NCBI RefSeq assembly: GCF_041146395.1
Contig: NC_091006.1
Coordinates: 3,540,001-3,604,000 of the forward strand
Source: Eulemur rufifrons
Taxonomy: Eukaryota; Chordata; Mammalia; Primates; Lemuridae
Direction: 5' to 3'
DNA length: 64,000 nt
The translations under genes were made by a program, and so were the position numbers. Below are positions 35,500-46,600 of this stretch, one piece after another; within the stretch, counting starts at the first letter, position 1; each line of letters begins with the position of its first letter. The notes under the pieces were generated by a model. That model was not told the DNA's origin and ran no database searches. It worked only from the letters and a program-made list of their open reading frames with translations.

Positions 35500-35614
35500 T
35501 TATTTATTCTTTTTTTTTTTTTAAGAGAAAGAGTTTTGCCATGTTGCCCAGGTTGGCCTTGAACTTCTGGGCTCAAGTGATCCTCCCACCTCAGCCTCCC
35601 GTGTAGCTGGGGAC
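35500..35614 (-). mobile_element. Alu-type monomer inserted in the L1
   Basis: A T-rich start, then GTTTTGCCATGTTGCCCAGG, CTCAAGTGATCCTCCCACC and TCAGCCTCCCGTGTAGCTGG. Only one monomer is present. TAAATTTA occurs on both sides (near 35487 and 35632), consistent with a target-site duplication. Confidence 0.85.
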
Positions 35615-36854
35615 TGTCCTCAGCTTTGCGATAAATTTAGAAGATACCGTCAAACTGTTGGCTGAAATGGCTGCACCATTTTATGTCCCCACCAGCAGTG
35701 TATGAGGGCTCCAATTGCTCCACATTCTTGTCAACACTTGTTATTACCAATCTTTTTAATTATAGCCATTCTGGTGGGGGTAGGAAGTGGCATGTCACTG
35801 CAGTTTTGATTTGCATTTCTCTAAGGACTAACAATATTGAGCATATTTTCATGTGTCTATTTGCCATCAAAATATCTTCTTTAGTGAAATATCTATTCAG
35901 ATATTTAATTTAAAAAATTGAGTTGTTTGTCTTTTTATTGAGTTGTAATTCTTTATTTCTAGATATAAGTACAATTAGATTTGTACATAATTTCTCCCAT
36001 CTGTGGCTTGTCTTTTCATTTTCTTAATGGTGTCTTTTGAAGTGTAAAAGGTTTTAAATTTGGAGTGCAATCCATCAATTTTTTTCTTTAATGCATCATG
36101 TTGTTGGTGAAGAAATCTTTGCCTAACCTATGAGCATAAAGATTTTCTCTTGTGTTTTCTTCTAAAGGTTTTATAGTTTTAGTTCTCAATATCTAAACAG
36201 TGGCCCATTTAGAGTTACTTTCTGTGTATAGTGTGAGGTCATGGTCTAACGTTATCTTTTTGCACGTGGATATGCAATTATCCCAGCACCCTGCACCTGC
36301 TGAAGACTGTCTTTTCCCTGTTGAATTGTCTTGGCACCTTGGTCGAAAATAAATTGACCATAAATGTGAGAGTTTAATTCTGGAATCTCAATTCAATTCC
36401 GTTGGCCTATATATCTATCCTTTGTCATAGTATTAATACACTGTCTTGATAATAAATTGTGAAATCAGCAAGTGTAAAGCTTCCAGCTTTTTTGTTTGTT
36501 TTCAAAATTGTTTTACCAATTCTGAGTCTTTTACATTTCTGTGTAAATTCTAGGATCAATAAAACGCCCTCTTAACAATATCAAGTCTTCCACTCCATGA
36601 ACATGGGATGTCTCTGCATTTATTTACACCTTCTGTAAGTCCTCTCAGCAGTATTTTGTGACTTGCAGTATCCAAGTCTCACCCTTCTTTTGTTAAATTT
36701 ATTCCTAAGTATTTTGCTCTTTTTGATGCTACAGGGAATGGAATTATTTCTGTAATTTCAGGTCTGGATTGTTCACTGCTAGTTATAGAAAGACAATTGA
36801 TTTTTGTATATTGATCTTGTACCATGTAACTTGTTGATTAATTCTTGTAGTTCT

Positions 36855-37211
36855 TTATGTGATTTCCCTAGGATTTTCTAAATACAGGGTCATGTTGTTT
36901 ATAAATAAAGAGATCTTTACTTCTTCATTTCCAATCTGAATGCCCTTTATTTCTTTTTCTTGCCTGATTGAACTGAATAGAACTTCTAGAACAATATGAA
37001 ATTGAAGTTGTGAGAGTGGACTTCCTTGCTTTTTTCCAGATCTTAGGGGGAAATTATTCAATCCTCTAGCAAGAAGCACAATGGTCACTGTAGGATTTTT
37101 GTAGATGACCTGGATGAGTTTGAGGAAGTTTCCTTCTGTTACTAGTTTATTCACAAATAATTTTTTTAACCACAAATAGGTGTTGGATTTTGTCAGATGC
37201 TTGTTCCACAT
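36855..37211 (-). pseudogene. L1 ORF2 reverse-transcriptase fragment, inactive
   Basis: A 118-codon open stretch inside the antisense L1 keeps the reverse-transcriptase wording SGKKQGSPLSQLQF and IRQEKEIKGIQIG. The catalytic FADD box reads FINN, and the LYLENP that normally follows is still present. Both catalytic aspartates are lost and upstream and downstream frames are broken, so no active enzyme can be made. In intact L1, ORF2 is about 1275 codons. Confidence 0.88.
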
Positions 37212-37469
37212 CTATTGAGAGGATTGAGTATTTCCATCTTTTATTCTGTTAAGACCGTGTATTATGTTAACACGTTAACCTCACATTATTGGGATAAACC
37301 CCACTTGGTCACAGTGTATAATTCTTTTTATCTGCTACTGAATTCGGTTTGCTAAGGTTGTGTTGTGGGTTTTTTTGAGGAATATTCATCTGTAATTTTC
37401 TTTTCATGTGATGTCTTTGGCTTTGGTATCAGATTAACACAGGTCTTAGAATGAGTTGGGAAGTGTTTC

Positions 37470-37502
37470 TTCCTCTTCCTCCTCCTCCTCCTCCTCCTGC
37501 TC
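37470..37502 (+). repeat. (TCC)n microsatellite
   Basis: CCTCTTCCTCCTCCTCCTCC with further CTCCTG, inside the L1 remnant. Confidence 0.85.
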
Positions 37503-37615
37503 TGTTTGGCTGGAATAGTTTAGGAAGGATTGGCCTTATTTCTTTTTAAATGTTTGGTAGAATTCACCAGTGAAGCTACCTGGGACTGGACTTTTCTTTG
37601 TGAGAAATTACATTT

Positions 37616-38103
37616 TTTGCCTGCTGCCGTCAGTGCGGTTCGGCACGTGGGTCCAGGTGAGGCTCCACTGCCGCTTGCTGCGTCTCCAAAACCCGCAGGG
37701 ATTTGTGGCGACGCCACGTCTTCCAGTGTCTGCGATCTCCTAGCAGAGGGTTGAGGACTGGCTCTCCCTGGTAGGGCAACCTTGCTCGGGCATTTTTTAT
37801 TTGTATTCTCGCAAACGCCACTGTGGCCTGGGAGGTTGTTGGCCAGGCAGCCGCCCACCTCCTTCTCTTCCTGTAGGGTCTCCATTTCTCCCTGGAGCAC
37901 GTAGCTCCCAGCAGGACCTGAGTGTTCTGAGCTCTGATCACCGGGGTGGGGGATGGGGGGCTGGCGTTGGGGTTTTGAACCTGCCATTCCTTTAAGCTGC
38001 AAAGTCCCGGATGAGGGAGCCTGGCTGAGGAGTGAGGGGCTGGGGGCCGGAGGCTTCCTTCCCCCGCCAGCACCAGCACCGGGAGGGCAGGCGCCGGTGA
38101 GAA
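37616..38103. other. Gene-free GC-rich intron
   Basis: A 201-codon minus-strand open frame covers most of this but has no recognisable domain and runs into L1 sequence, so it is not annotated. Confidence 0.35.
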
Positions 38104-38269
38104 CAGTGGTGCTCAGCCTTGCCACTTGCTGGGTTCACCTGCAGAGGTGTGAGAAACCTCAGTGTCCAGGCTCTACTCAGACCAACCTCTAGGACAGGGA
38201 CCCAGGCACCAGATGTCTTCAAAGCTCCCCAGGTGACCCCACAGTGCAAGCAAGTGTGAAAGCCATTGG
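38104..38269. mobile_element. MER5-like hAT-Charlie fragment
   Basis: It opens CAGTGGTGCTCAGCCTTGCC and closes TGTGAAAGCCATTGG, eroded inverted ends of the CAGTGGTTCTCA type. In between lie GGGTTCACCTGCAGAGG and CCCAGGTGACCCCACAGTGC. Confidence 0.65.
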
Positions 38270-38280
38270 CTCAGAATAGG

Positions 38281-38400
38281 CTTTCTCACACCCTGGACAG
38301 CCTGTTAAAACGCAGATTCTGATCAGCAGGTCCAGCTGGGACCCGGACGGTGCATTTCCGACAGGAAGCGTTTACGTTCAGAATCACCCTACTGAGACTG
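38281..38400. mobile_element. MER5-like hAT-Charlie fragment
   Basis: TTTCTCACACCCTGGACAGC, CTGTTAAAACGCAGATTCTG and TCAGAATCACCCTACTGAG match the same family as its neighbours. Confidence 0.6.
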
Positions 38401-38450
38401 GCCTGTAGACCAGCAGGATCAGCAACACGGGGAGCTGGGGAGCGTCCTGC

Positions 38451-38556
38451 AGACGCAGGCTCTCAGCCGGAGCCCCAGATCTGCTGAATCAGAACCTGCA
38501 TTTCATCGAGATTTCTTGGTGGTCCGAATGCTCTTTGAAGTGTGAGAAACGCTGGT
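38451..38556. mobile_element. MER5-like hAT-Charlie fragment
   Basis: GATCTGCTGAATCAGAACCT, GCATTTCATCGAGATTTC and AAGTGTGAGAAACGCTGG match a Charlie-type short element. Third fragment of this kind within 450 bases. Confidence 0.7.
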
Positions 38557-40211
38557 TTTAGGAGACTTCAATGCCCTGGCAAGCCTGAGAGATGGAGGAT
38601 GTTTTCTGGGGCCTGGCCAGGCTCATAGTGAACATCTCTTCGTTGTCCTTGGATGCCAAAGCCTAGCTGTGTCCTTCCAGCCTGTTACAGCTCTTTCCTG
38701 CCCTCGCTCTCCTCTGGCCGGGTGGTCTACTCCGGGGAGGTGGCCTGGCTGGGTTTGGCCCTCCTTCCCCATCCCACCCTGGTGTGGGCCCCCGACATCC
38801 AGGCCTTGCCCCGCCACCGCCCCACGTCCTCTGACCTCGGGCTCAGGCTCTGCACACCCCTTTCTGAAGCTCAGGCGTGGAGCGGCGCAGCCTCCTGACC
38901 ACACAGCACTCTCCACGCACAGGTCCCGCTGCAGTCCTGCCCGACACGTCAGCCCCTCCCGCCACAGCCCCCGGCCCTGCGCCGAGTCCGCTGTGGCTTC
39001 TCCCACCACCCTTTCCGTCTGGGTGACTCGCCGGGTGCTGGCCCTGCTCTGGTCGTGTTTGCCCGGTGCCCTCCGAGCTATACCCCTTCTCCAGATAGTG
39101 AGGAGCTCTGGCCCTGCCCTTGAACAAATCACCTCCTTACCTGTGCCCCGGCCCTCCCCTTCCCTGTCACCCGGGGCTGCTGCTTGGTCAGGGCCGTGGA
39201 TGTGCTGTGAACGGCCCGAAGCTCCCAATCTCCTCTCTGGCTGCAGCATCACCTGCCAAGTCCTGCTGTCCCCAGTGTGATCTCAGCCCTGCTGGAGCTC
39301 GGGCCCCTGTGTGGGCCAACGCAGGACTCCTGGCTGGGCTGTGGCAGTTTCTCCTGGAAGCTGGGGCCCGGGAGGGGAAGCTCCGACACAGACGGCCGGT
39401 CTCCGAACAGGCGGGATCAGTCGGGCCTTGAGGGAGAGCTGATAGACCGCGATCAAGCGGAAGATGGGACTTTCCTGGGACTGTCAGCTCGGCAGCCCAG
39501 CATGCTCCCGGTTGCCTTGGCAACTCAACAGGTTAAACTTCTTTTCTGGGCATGGTGTCTTCTCAGGCAGGAGGTGATAGGACCCTGGAGGTGTGCAGAT
39601 CTTCAGCGGCAGACAGCTCAGAGCTCAGGATGACCTTCCTCTTGCGGGGGTGGCTGGCCTGGCTGTCCTCCAGCTGCCTGCGTGGTCACAGGATCATGCC
39701 TCACCAGCCATCCCTCCCCTTCTTCCCTGCATCCACCCACCATCAGTGTTTCTGGTAGGTACGCAGTCACGGGCACCTGCTGAGAGCCTGGCTTCCTGCA
39801 GTTTCTCCAGCGAGTCCATGAGTTCCTGGCCCTCTGGGTCAAACAGGAAGGACCTGTGGGTCCAGAGGCACCTGAGCAAGCGTGGAGGTCGGGATTCCAT
39901 GGAGGTTTTTCACCTGGCACATGTGTGGACCCATTTAGAAGATATTCTCAATACACGTACATCGCGAGCCTGTCAACCACTTTCTACCAGAGCCTTCTTA
40001 TATGCACGTCATTTGCACACACATAGTCACACTCCGCGTCCTGTGATGTGTTCTCTTTCACCTAACGCCAACAGGGTGGCCCTCCTTCCAGATGGATGCA
40101 TAAACGATTTTCTCACTCCTGTCCACAGCTTCGTGGTAGTCATTATAAAGATGCACCGTTGGTTTCTTTAACCAGCTCCTTCCTGATTTCTGTTTAAGAT
40201 GTTTATAGTTA
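38557..40211. other. CHST8: Gene-free CHST8 intron
   Basis: GC-rich unique DNA, with 200-codon-class open frames on both strands at 38623-39280 that share no family resemblance. No repeat recognised apart from weak low-complexity patches. Confidence 0.35.
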
Positions 40212-40335
40212 TTTTTTCTTAAGACATGGGGTCTTGCTATGTTGCCCAGGCTGCACTTGAACTCCTGGGCCCAAGCCATCCTCACGCCTCAGGCTCTGGA
40301 GTAGCTGAGACTATAGGCACGGGCCACAGCACCAA
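40212..40335 (-). mobile_element. Alu-type monomer, antisense
   Basis: TTTTTTCTTAAGACATGGGG, TCTTGCTATGTTGCCCAGGC, CTTGAACTCCTGGGCCCAAG and GAGTAGCTGAGACTATAGGC make one antisense Alu-like monomer; the A-rich linker and second monomer are absent. Confidence 0.85.
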
Positions 40336-40574
40336 GATTTTCAGGGGTTTCTTTGTTGTTTATGAATGATTTCTATTTCCTCTGAGGTCATCTTTTTCTG
40401 ATTGCTTCTGTTGATCTCTCTGGCGTTGGAGGCTGCCCTCAGGTGCTTGGTGACCCTTAGTGACCCAGTCATAGTTGGGACACCTGGTCGTTTGATGTAA
40501 AATCGGGGGACGAGCCTTACTTTGGGGTATTGGGGTGAGGAGCCGTCGTCTTGCTGGCGAGTTCCAAGGGAGAG

Positions 40575-40900
40575 TGCGTCAGCCTGCCAGGGCTGCCATG
40601 GCAAACTGCCATGGACAGCGTGGCTTAAACAACCGAAATTTACCTTCTCAGAGCCCTGGAGGCCAAAAGTCCGAGATCAAGGTGTTGCTGGGGTTGGTTT
40701 CTTCTGAGGTCTCTCTCTTCTGCTTGCAGGTAGCCACCTTCTCCCTGTGCCTTCACCTGGTCTCCCCTCTGTCCCTTTCTGCTTCAGAATTTCCTCTTCT
40801 TATATGGACATCAGTTATTTCGTCACTGGAGTCAACCCTAATGACCCCATTTTGGCTTAATTACGTCTGTAAAGACCCTCTCTACAGCCACGTTCGGAGG
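40575..40900 (-). mobile_element. MLT1-type MaLR LTR, antisense
   Basis: In reverse-complement order of an MLT1 LTR: GGCTTAAACAACCGAAATTT, AAAGTCCGAGATCAAGGTG, TTCCTCTTCTTATATGGAC, AACCCTAATGACCCCATTTT and GTCTGTAAAGACCCTCTC. An old solitary LTR of an endogenous ERVL-MaLR family without coding sequence. Confidence 0.9.
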
Positions 40901-42999
40901 CACCAAGGGGAAGGGTTCCACAGGAAGGAGACACACTCATCCCGTGACACACAGACTTGCCTCCTCCGTCCTGGCAGAGATCCCGGTGTGTGCAGGACGG
41001 GGAGGGAGCCCCGGGCTCTGCCTGCTCCATCTGAAGGCTCCGGATTCATCCTCTTATGCGGGTGCTGTCCTGCGCCCCTCCCGGGCCTTCGCAGTCCATC
41101 ACAGGGTGGACTTCCATCTCCTGCGGGGGGTGGAGACCACGGTTGCCCGGCTGCTAGATTTGCAAGCCCACATTCCCCCCGGCCATCCGCATGCCCCGGC
41201 ACCCCCAAGTCCCACGTCAGTCTGGATTCTGGATTCCGCCCCCGCAGCCCCGGCTAGCATGTCCCCTTCACCTCACGGAATCTGCCACCACTGCCATCCA
41301 CTTTCCATCTTCCAAACACGTTGGAACCTGGCATCTGCCACTGTCCCCTCCTGTTCTCTTTGTCACCATGGGCCTGTCTTATTCGTTTGCTGTCATTATA
41401 TTGGGATCTTGGGAGAAAGATGAGATAAATGGGTACGTTCAGTCCACTGTGTGTGCTCAGAGGCCTCCTGGCTTCTCCGCAAGGAAAGGTCAAAGCTGCA
41501 GCCTGCAGAGGAGGCCACCGAGGCAGCTCAGCCCGGGCTGGCCGAGATCTCTCGGGGATCCAGTGGGAAGAGGCCGCAGCCACCGGGGCTTAGCGGGGAG
41601 AGAGACAGTGTCTGAGGTGGGGCCTGCGCCTCTGCCTTTGGAATCCTGAGTGCCTGTCGCTACCAAGAGAGAGGGAAGGAGGCTCCCAGGTCTTGCTCTG
41701 CAGGATGCGGGCCCTGGACCTTGGAGGGGTGTCTGTTCACTCCATGGCTTCCACCCAGCTTGGGCCCCCAGAGCCCGGGACCGCCGAGCCTGCTTTCCCC
41801 CGCCCCTGGCCAGTGATGTCATAGGTGTGACACTCTACAGCCAGAGACCAGGCGGGCGTCTGCCACCTCCAAAATAAAACGTGTTTTCCAAACTGTTGCT
41901 GAAGCTGCTAAAATGTTTTTTAAAACATTTGCACTTCCCTTGATATAAGGCAAATACCTTCTGTCAGCCGGGGGCGGGTGGGGTGGGGTGGGGGAGGCCG
42001 GAGCCGGGGAGGCAGGATCAGAGCAGCTGCGGCTCCGGCTCCGCCTCGGGGCAGAGGGGAGGCCGGGGAGGGCTGGGTCTGTCCCTCCTGCCCTGTGTCT
42101 GCAGGACGGGCAGCAAGGGGCTGACGATCCGTGTGATTTGTGTCGTTTGTGACAGTAAGTTGTGCTTATTCCTGGTGGCGTTTCTCCTTCCTAGGTCTGC
42201 CTGTGTCCGAGTTGGGCAACAGGCCCAGCGGGTGGCAGACTCAGAGAGAGAGGACGGGGGGCAGGGGGGGACACCTGGGGACCTCAGCCTCACAGCTGGA
42301 CTTTCCACTCGCCCTCAATGACGGAGAGGACGGAAGGCAGAGGGCACCCCACAACCCAGACTGTCTGGGCCTGGGGAGCTTCCCAGGACCCTAGAGAGGG
42401 GAAGGGCCAAAAACGGGCGAGCCTGACTGTCACCTCAGCGGCATGGGAACCTGAGCAGTTTTCTTTTAGTTACAAAACACAAAGAATCCTGTGCAGTTGG
42501 GCCCGGGCAGGACCTGCCCCCGTATCCCAGCCCACCTCTCAGCTCCTGTCCCTGGCAGAGGTCAGCCTAGTCTGGGAGCTGGGGCCAGGGGGTGCGTCCC
42601 CATCCGTGAGGGCCATGCCTGTCACTGCTGAGAGCAGAGTGGCTGCCAGCACTCGCATGCCCTGCACGCAAGGAGGCATCGTGCACAGACCTGGCCCGTG
42701 GTCTGACCAGAGACACCCCCTGCCTGTTCCCAGCCTGCACCTGTGGCCATCTCCAGGTTCAAGGCCATTTGTCCCACATCTGCCTGGTCTGTGGAAACAG
42801 GAAGCCCAAAGTCCACATAATCACAAGGGAACCCTGTGTTCGAGATGACAGGACCTGCAGGGAAGGCTGGTGCTCTCTGGGGACCCTCTCTGGGAGCTCC
42901 AGCGGCGTGTTCACCTTGACACCAGCAGAGGGCGTCCTGAGCCAGCTCATGACCTTCTAGTCTGTCCTCAGTTTTCTCTGTCCCTCTTGGTCCTCTAAG
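40901..42999. other. CHST8: Gene-free CHST8 intron
   Basis: GC-rich unique sequence. It contains a CTCF-like motif near 42922 and an AAAATGTTTTTTAAAACATT palindromic patch near 41911. No exon recognised. Confidence 0.35.
42922..42934 (+). promoter_or_regulatory. CTCF-like motif
   Basis: CCAGCAGAGGGCG fits the CTCF core CCASYAGRKGGCR at all 13 positions. Single-site evidence only, with no occupancy data. Confidence 0.4.
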
Positions 43000-43150
43000 A
43001 TTGGGCATCCCACAGGACCAGACTCAGGGCTCTTCCTGTCTCTGTCCACCAGTAGGCACCTTCCTGCCCCCTATCCTACCCCCCATCACCACAGTGGGTG
43101 CAGGGCCTGGCACATGCTAGGTGCTTAATAAATGTCTATTGAGTGGATAG
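43000..43150 (+). repeat. L2/MIR-type tail fragment
   Basis: CAGGGCCTGGCACATGCTAG followed by GTGCTTAATAAATGTCTATT is the characteristic L2 3' tail. It leads directly into the TGGA tandem array. Confidence 0.65.
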
Positions 43151-43650
43151 AAGGGTGGATGGACACATGGATGGGTGAATGGGTGAGTGGATGGATGGAT
43201 GGATGAATGTAAGGATGGATGGGTCAGTGGTCAGATGGATGGGTGGGTGGATGGATGGATGGGTGGGTGGGTCAGTGGACAGATAGATGGATGGGTGGGT
43301 GGATGGGTGGTTGTAAGGATGGATGGATGGATGGGTCAGTGGGCAGATGGATGGATGGGTGGGTGGGTGGGTGGATGGTTGTAAGGATGGATGGATAGAT
43401 GGGTCAGTGGGCAGATGGATGGATGGATGGGTGGGTGGATGGATGGTTGTAAGGATGGATGGATAGATGGGTCAGTGGGCAGATGGATGGATGGATGGGT
43501 GGGTGGATGGATGGTTGTAAGGATGGATTGATAGATGGGTCAGTGGGCAGGTGGATGGATGGGTGGGTGGGTGGGTGGATGCAGGAGTGGATGGATGGAT
43601 GGATTAGTGAATGGGTAGATGAGTGGGCAGGTGGATGGATGGGTAGGTAA
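43151..43650 (+). repeat. (TGGA)n array with higher-order units
   Basis: About 500 bases of TGGA/TGGG tetranucleotides. The marker GTCAGTGG recurs at 43223, 43271, 43335, 43403, 43471 and 43539, giving spacings of 48, 64, 68, 68 and 68 bases, all multiples of four. Each unit also carries a GGTTGTAAGGATGG punctuation. The open frames reading Met-Asp-Gly-Trp are repeat artefacts. Confidence 0.95.
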
Positions 43651-46600
43651 TTGTATTGATAGGATAAGAAGGAAGGAAGTGAGGGGAGGTTCAGCAAAGG
43701 TTTATTGGTAGACTGAAGCCATGGCCCCTGCTATGGACTACATTTTCTCAGGAAACAGAGAGAAAACTTAACAGCATCTCTGGAAGCTGATATTTTTCTT
43801 GCAGCTCTCACGCCCAGTGTTCCTGTGCTCTTGTCCTCAGGTCACCCTCTGGCTCTGCTTTTCTCACCTCCTTGTTCCCTGGCCACACCCCTTCCCCTCT
43901 TCCCTGGCCTGGGCATTCACATTTGGTGACACCAACCCCAGAGGGGATGTGACTGGAGATGAGGTTTCTGGGGAGCAACAGCTGTTTCCCGTGGCCCCGC
44001 GAGGGCTACGGGAGCTGGAACAGGCTGGCGGCAGCCCCCGACCCCCTCACCCAACGCGACTCTTTCCTTCCCTGCTTTGCTATTCTTTAGCTTGTCCTTG
44101 CTCAGCCTCTGCAGCTGCGATATGAATACGCTAAGTGGATCAATAACATGTCAGTCCTTTGCTAAGAGTGAGGGGAGGAGGGGGTCTGCATCTATCAGGC
44201 GCTGAGTGACAGCTAATCATTTTTCACCTGGTATTCACCCTTCCCCGGAGGAGCGCTGTGCTGGAGACAAGGGAGCAGCTTGTTGGAAGCTGCCGCGCCC
44301 TCTCCCTGCTGAGCCCCGAGGCACCAGCCTCGCTCACATTCCCTCTCCCTACATGTGGCTCCGCGGGAGGGTGTGAGCACACGCGTGCCCGTGAGTGTGA
44401 CAGATCTGAGTGTGTGCGCACGCCTGGAGGCTGAATGTGTGTGCCCGTGAGCCCACCCGTGAGTGTGCGCATCATGTATGAGTGTTTGAGAATGTGCGAG
44501 ACTGTGTGTGTGCGGATGTCCATGTACACGTCACCATCCATGTGAGTGTGCATGCCCGGGCACATGGGAGCACGTGTCTGTCCATCTGTGTGCACGCGTG
44601 TCTACCTGAAAGCATGTGCGGGGACCTGTCCTCATCATCACAGGGCTGCTGTCCATGCCAGTGACTGTGTCCCCCTTGGCTACCCCCGAGTCCTCTCTCC
44701 AGGAGATGGGATGCCCTGCAGGCTGCCCTGCCCTGGGCCATCTCACTGTCTCCCTTCTTGGCTGGTGCCTGGAAGGGAGAAGTGGTGATGGGAGCCCTGT
44801 GCTCACCTGTTGTTCCCCTTCCTGCTGGAGAAAGCAGGTGCCCGTGGGAAGAGGGCGTTCTGGGGAGAAGGGTCCTGGGTTGGCAAGAACATTTCAATTG
44901 CAAGTGACAGCATCAGGTAGGGCTGTATCCAGGTGCCGTCTCAGTGTCATCAGAACTCACCTTCTCTCTTCTTTGCCTCTGCTCTGCCCCTTATGAGCTT
45001 TGGTCCCAGGCAGCCTTTCCTCAGGGAGTGGCCCTAGCATATCTGGGCCTCCGTTATCACCCCAGACTTGTCACCTGACCATCCTTGAGCCAATTCCTGT
45101 GGCTAGGACAGACTAAGCTGGTTGGTCTAACTGGATCACATGCCCCTCCTGGTGTGTGTTGTCCCCTGTCTAAACTGCAGGGGCTGAGAGTGGGGAGGGC
45201 TGGCTGCCTGGGGAAAAAGGTGCTGGTGTGTACGGGAATGGGAGCCTGGGAGGGCAGGAACAGAGAATGGGCGCTTCCCTCCTGCGGTGAGGTCTGTTGT
45301 CCCCGGCACTAAGGGGCTCAGCCTGCAGGGCACTGGGCCTGGCTCCTCAGTGCCCCCCGCCCCGCATGGCTCTGGCCCCTGGCCACATGCCTCTTGACTA
45401 GCCCAGCCCCTCTCCTCCGCTGTTGCCCACCCGCCTTCCCGACAGACCCTGCCCCACAGGCAGTGTTTGTGCCCTGGGTGTGGGCCTGGCACCTCCATGG
45501 CCCTGGTCCTGTGCAGGCTCTTAGAGAAAGGGCGAGGTGCTGGGTGGGGCCCCCACCCATGGGTCAGGTGCAGCCTGGAAGGGCCTCGCCTTCCCCAATG
45601 GTCCCCCCTTCCTGGATAAGGACACTCTGTTGGGCACAGCCAGAGGAGACCCAAGCAGTCCTCCTGCAAAGTGTGGCTGCGGGGCTGATCCCGGCAGACA
45701 GGCAGCTCTTGCAAGCCTCCATGAATAATTGAAGACACCTTAAAACGTGCGTCTGCAGCCTCGAGGTGCCCCTCCCCCACCGTGTGCAGAAGCAAGCCCA
45801 GACAATGGGCCCCACCTGGGGGGATGGCCCAGCCCCCTGCCCCTCTCTCCTTCCCCACCTCCCCTTTTCTCCCCACCCTCAGAGCTCCCAGGGCAGGAGG
45901 GGTCAGCCAGGAGGGCAGGGCCTGCCGCAGGTGGCAGGTGTGGCAAATCCAGCCCTGGCTCCTGCCACGTGGGGCAGAGAGACCTGGTTTTGGTGGGGCA
46001 GCGGTGGGCCTGGGGAGGTCCCCAGCAGACCCTCCTCTCCCTGGACATGGCAGGGCCTGCTCCAGGGATGGGCTGTGGCCCAGAGGGAGCGGCCACACCT
46101 GGGTACACCCCAGCTAGGGGCCAGGCTGCAGCTGCTCAAAGGCAAATCCCGGGAGGGGGGCCCTGCAGACGGTGCAGGGAGCAGGAGGCGGTGATCACCC
46201 CGAGCTGCAGGGAGCAGGCTGCTGCGCAGCTGCCATCAGGAGACCACGCAGCTGTGTGTGCGCGTGTGTGTGTGTGTGTGTGTATGTGTGCGCGCGTGTT
46301 GGGGAGGGAGGCTGTTGTGAGGGCCACCAGTGTGTGGGTGTCTTGAGAGCTGTGTGGCTGCGTGTGATTGTGGGAACACACCCGAGGCTCTATGTCTGTG
46401 GCTTTGTGTGTCACAAACTGTAGATGAGGCTAAGAGGTCCCACTGGAGAGGACATCTCCCTTCGGCTGCAGGCTGACATCTGCCCCCGCAGCCCCAGGGG
46501 CACCTCAGGGGCAGCCTGTCCCTGCTGCTGTGGGCTCCTCCCAGACCCGCCTCCTGAGAGCCAAGTCTGAATTCCTCATCTTTCAAACCTGAAATTCCTC

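Larger units (their letters stand above)
35268..37615 (-). mobile_element. Long L1 (LINE-1) remnant, antisense
   Basis: About 2.3 kb of antisense L1 ORF2 and 3' sequence: ACTGGTTGATGGATATTCGG, CCACCAGCAGTGTATGAGGG, TTGATTTGCATTTCTCTAAG, TAGTATTAATACACTGTCTTG and AAATTTATTCCTAAGTATTTTG. It forms the most AT-rich block of the window. It is interrupted by an Alu monomer near 35500-35614. 5'-truncated and full of stops, hence immobile. Confidence 0.92.

Noticed and set aside
43187..43697. Met-Asp-Gly-Trp and His-Pro-Ser repeat peptides
   Set aside because: Products of the TGGA tandem array, not genes.
45136..46098. 320-codon minus-strand open frame
   Set aside because: No recognisable domain, proline/glycine/arginine-rich composition from GC-rich DNA, and equally open overlapping frames on the + strand.
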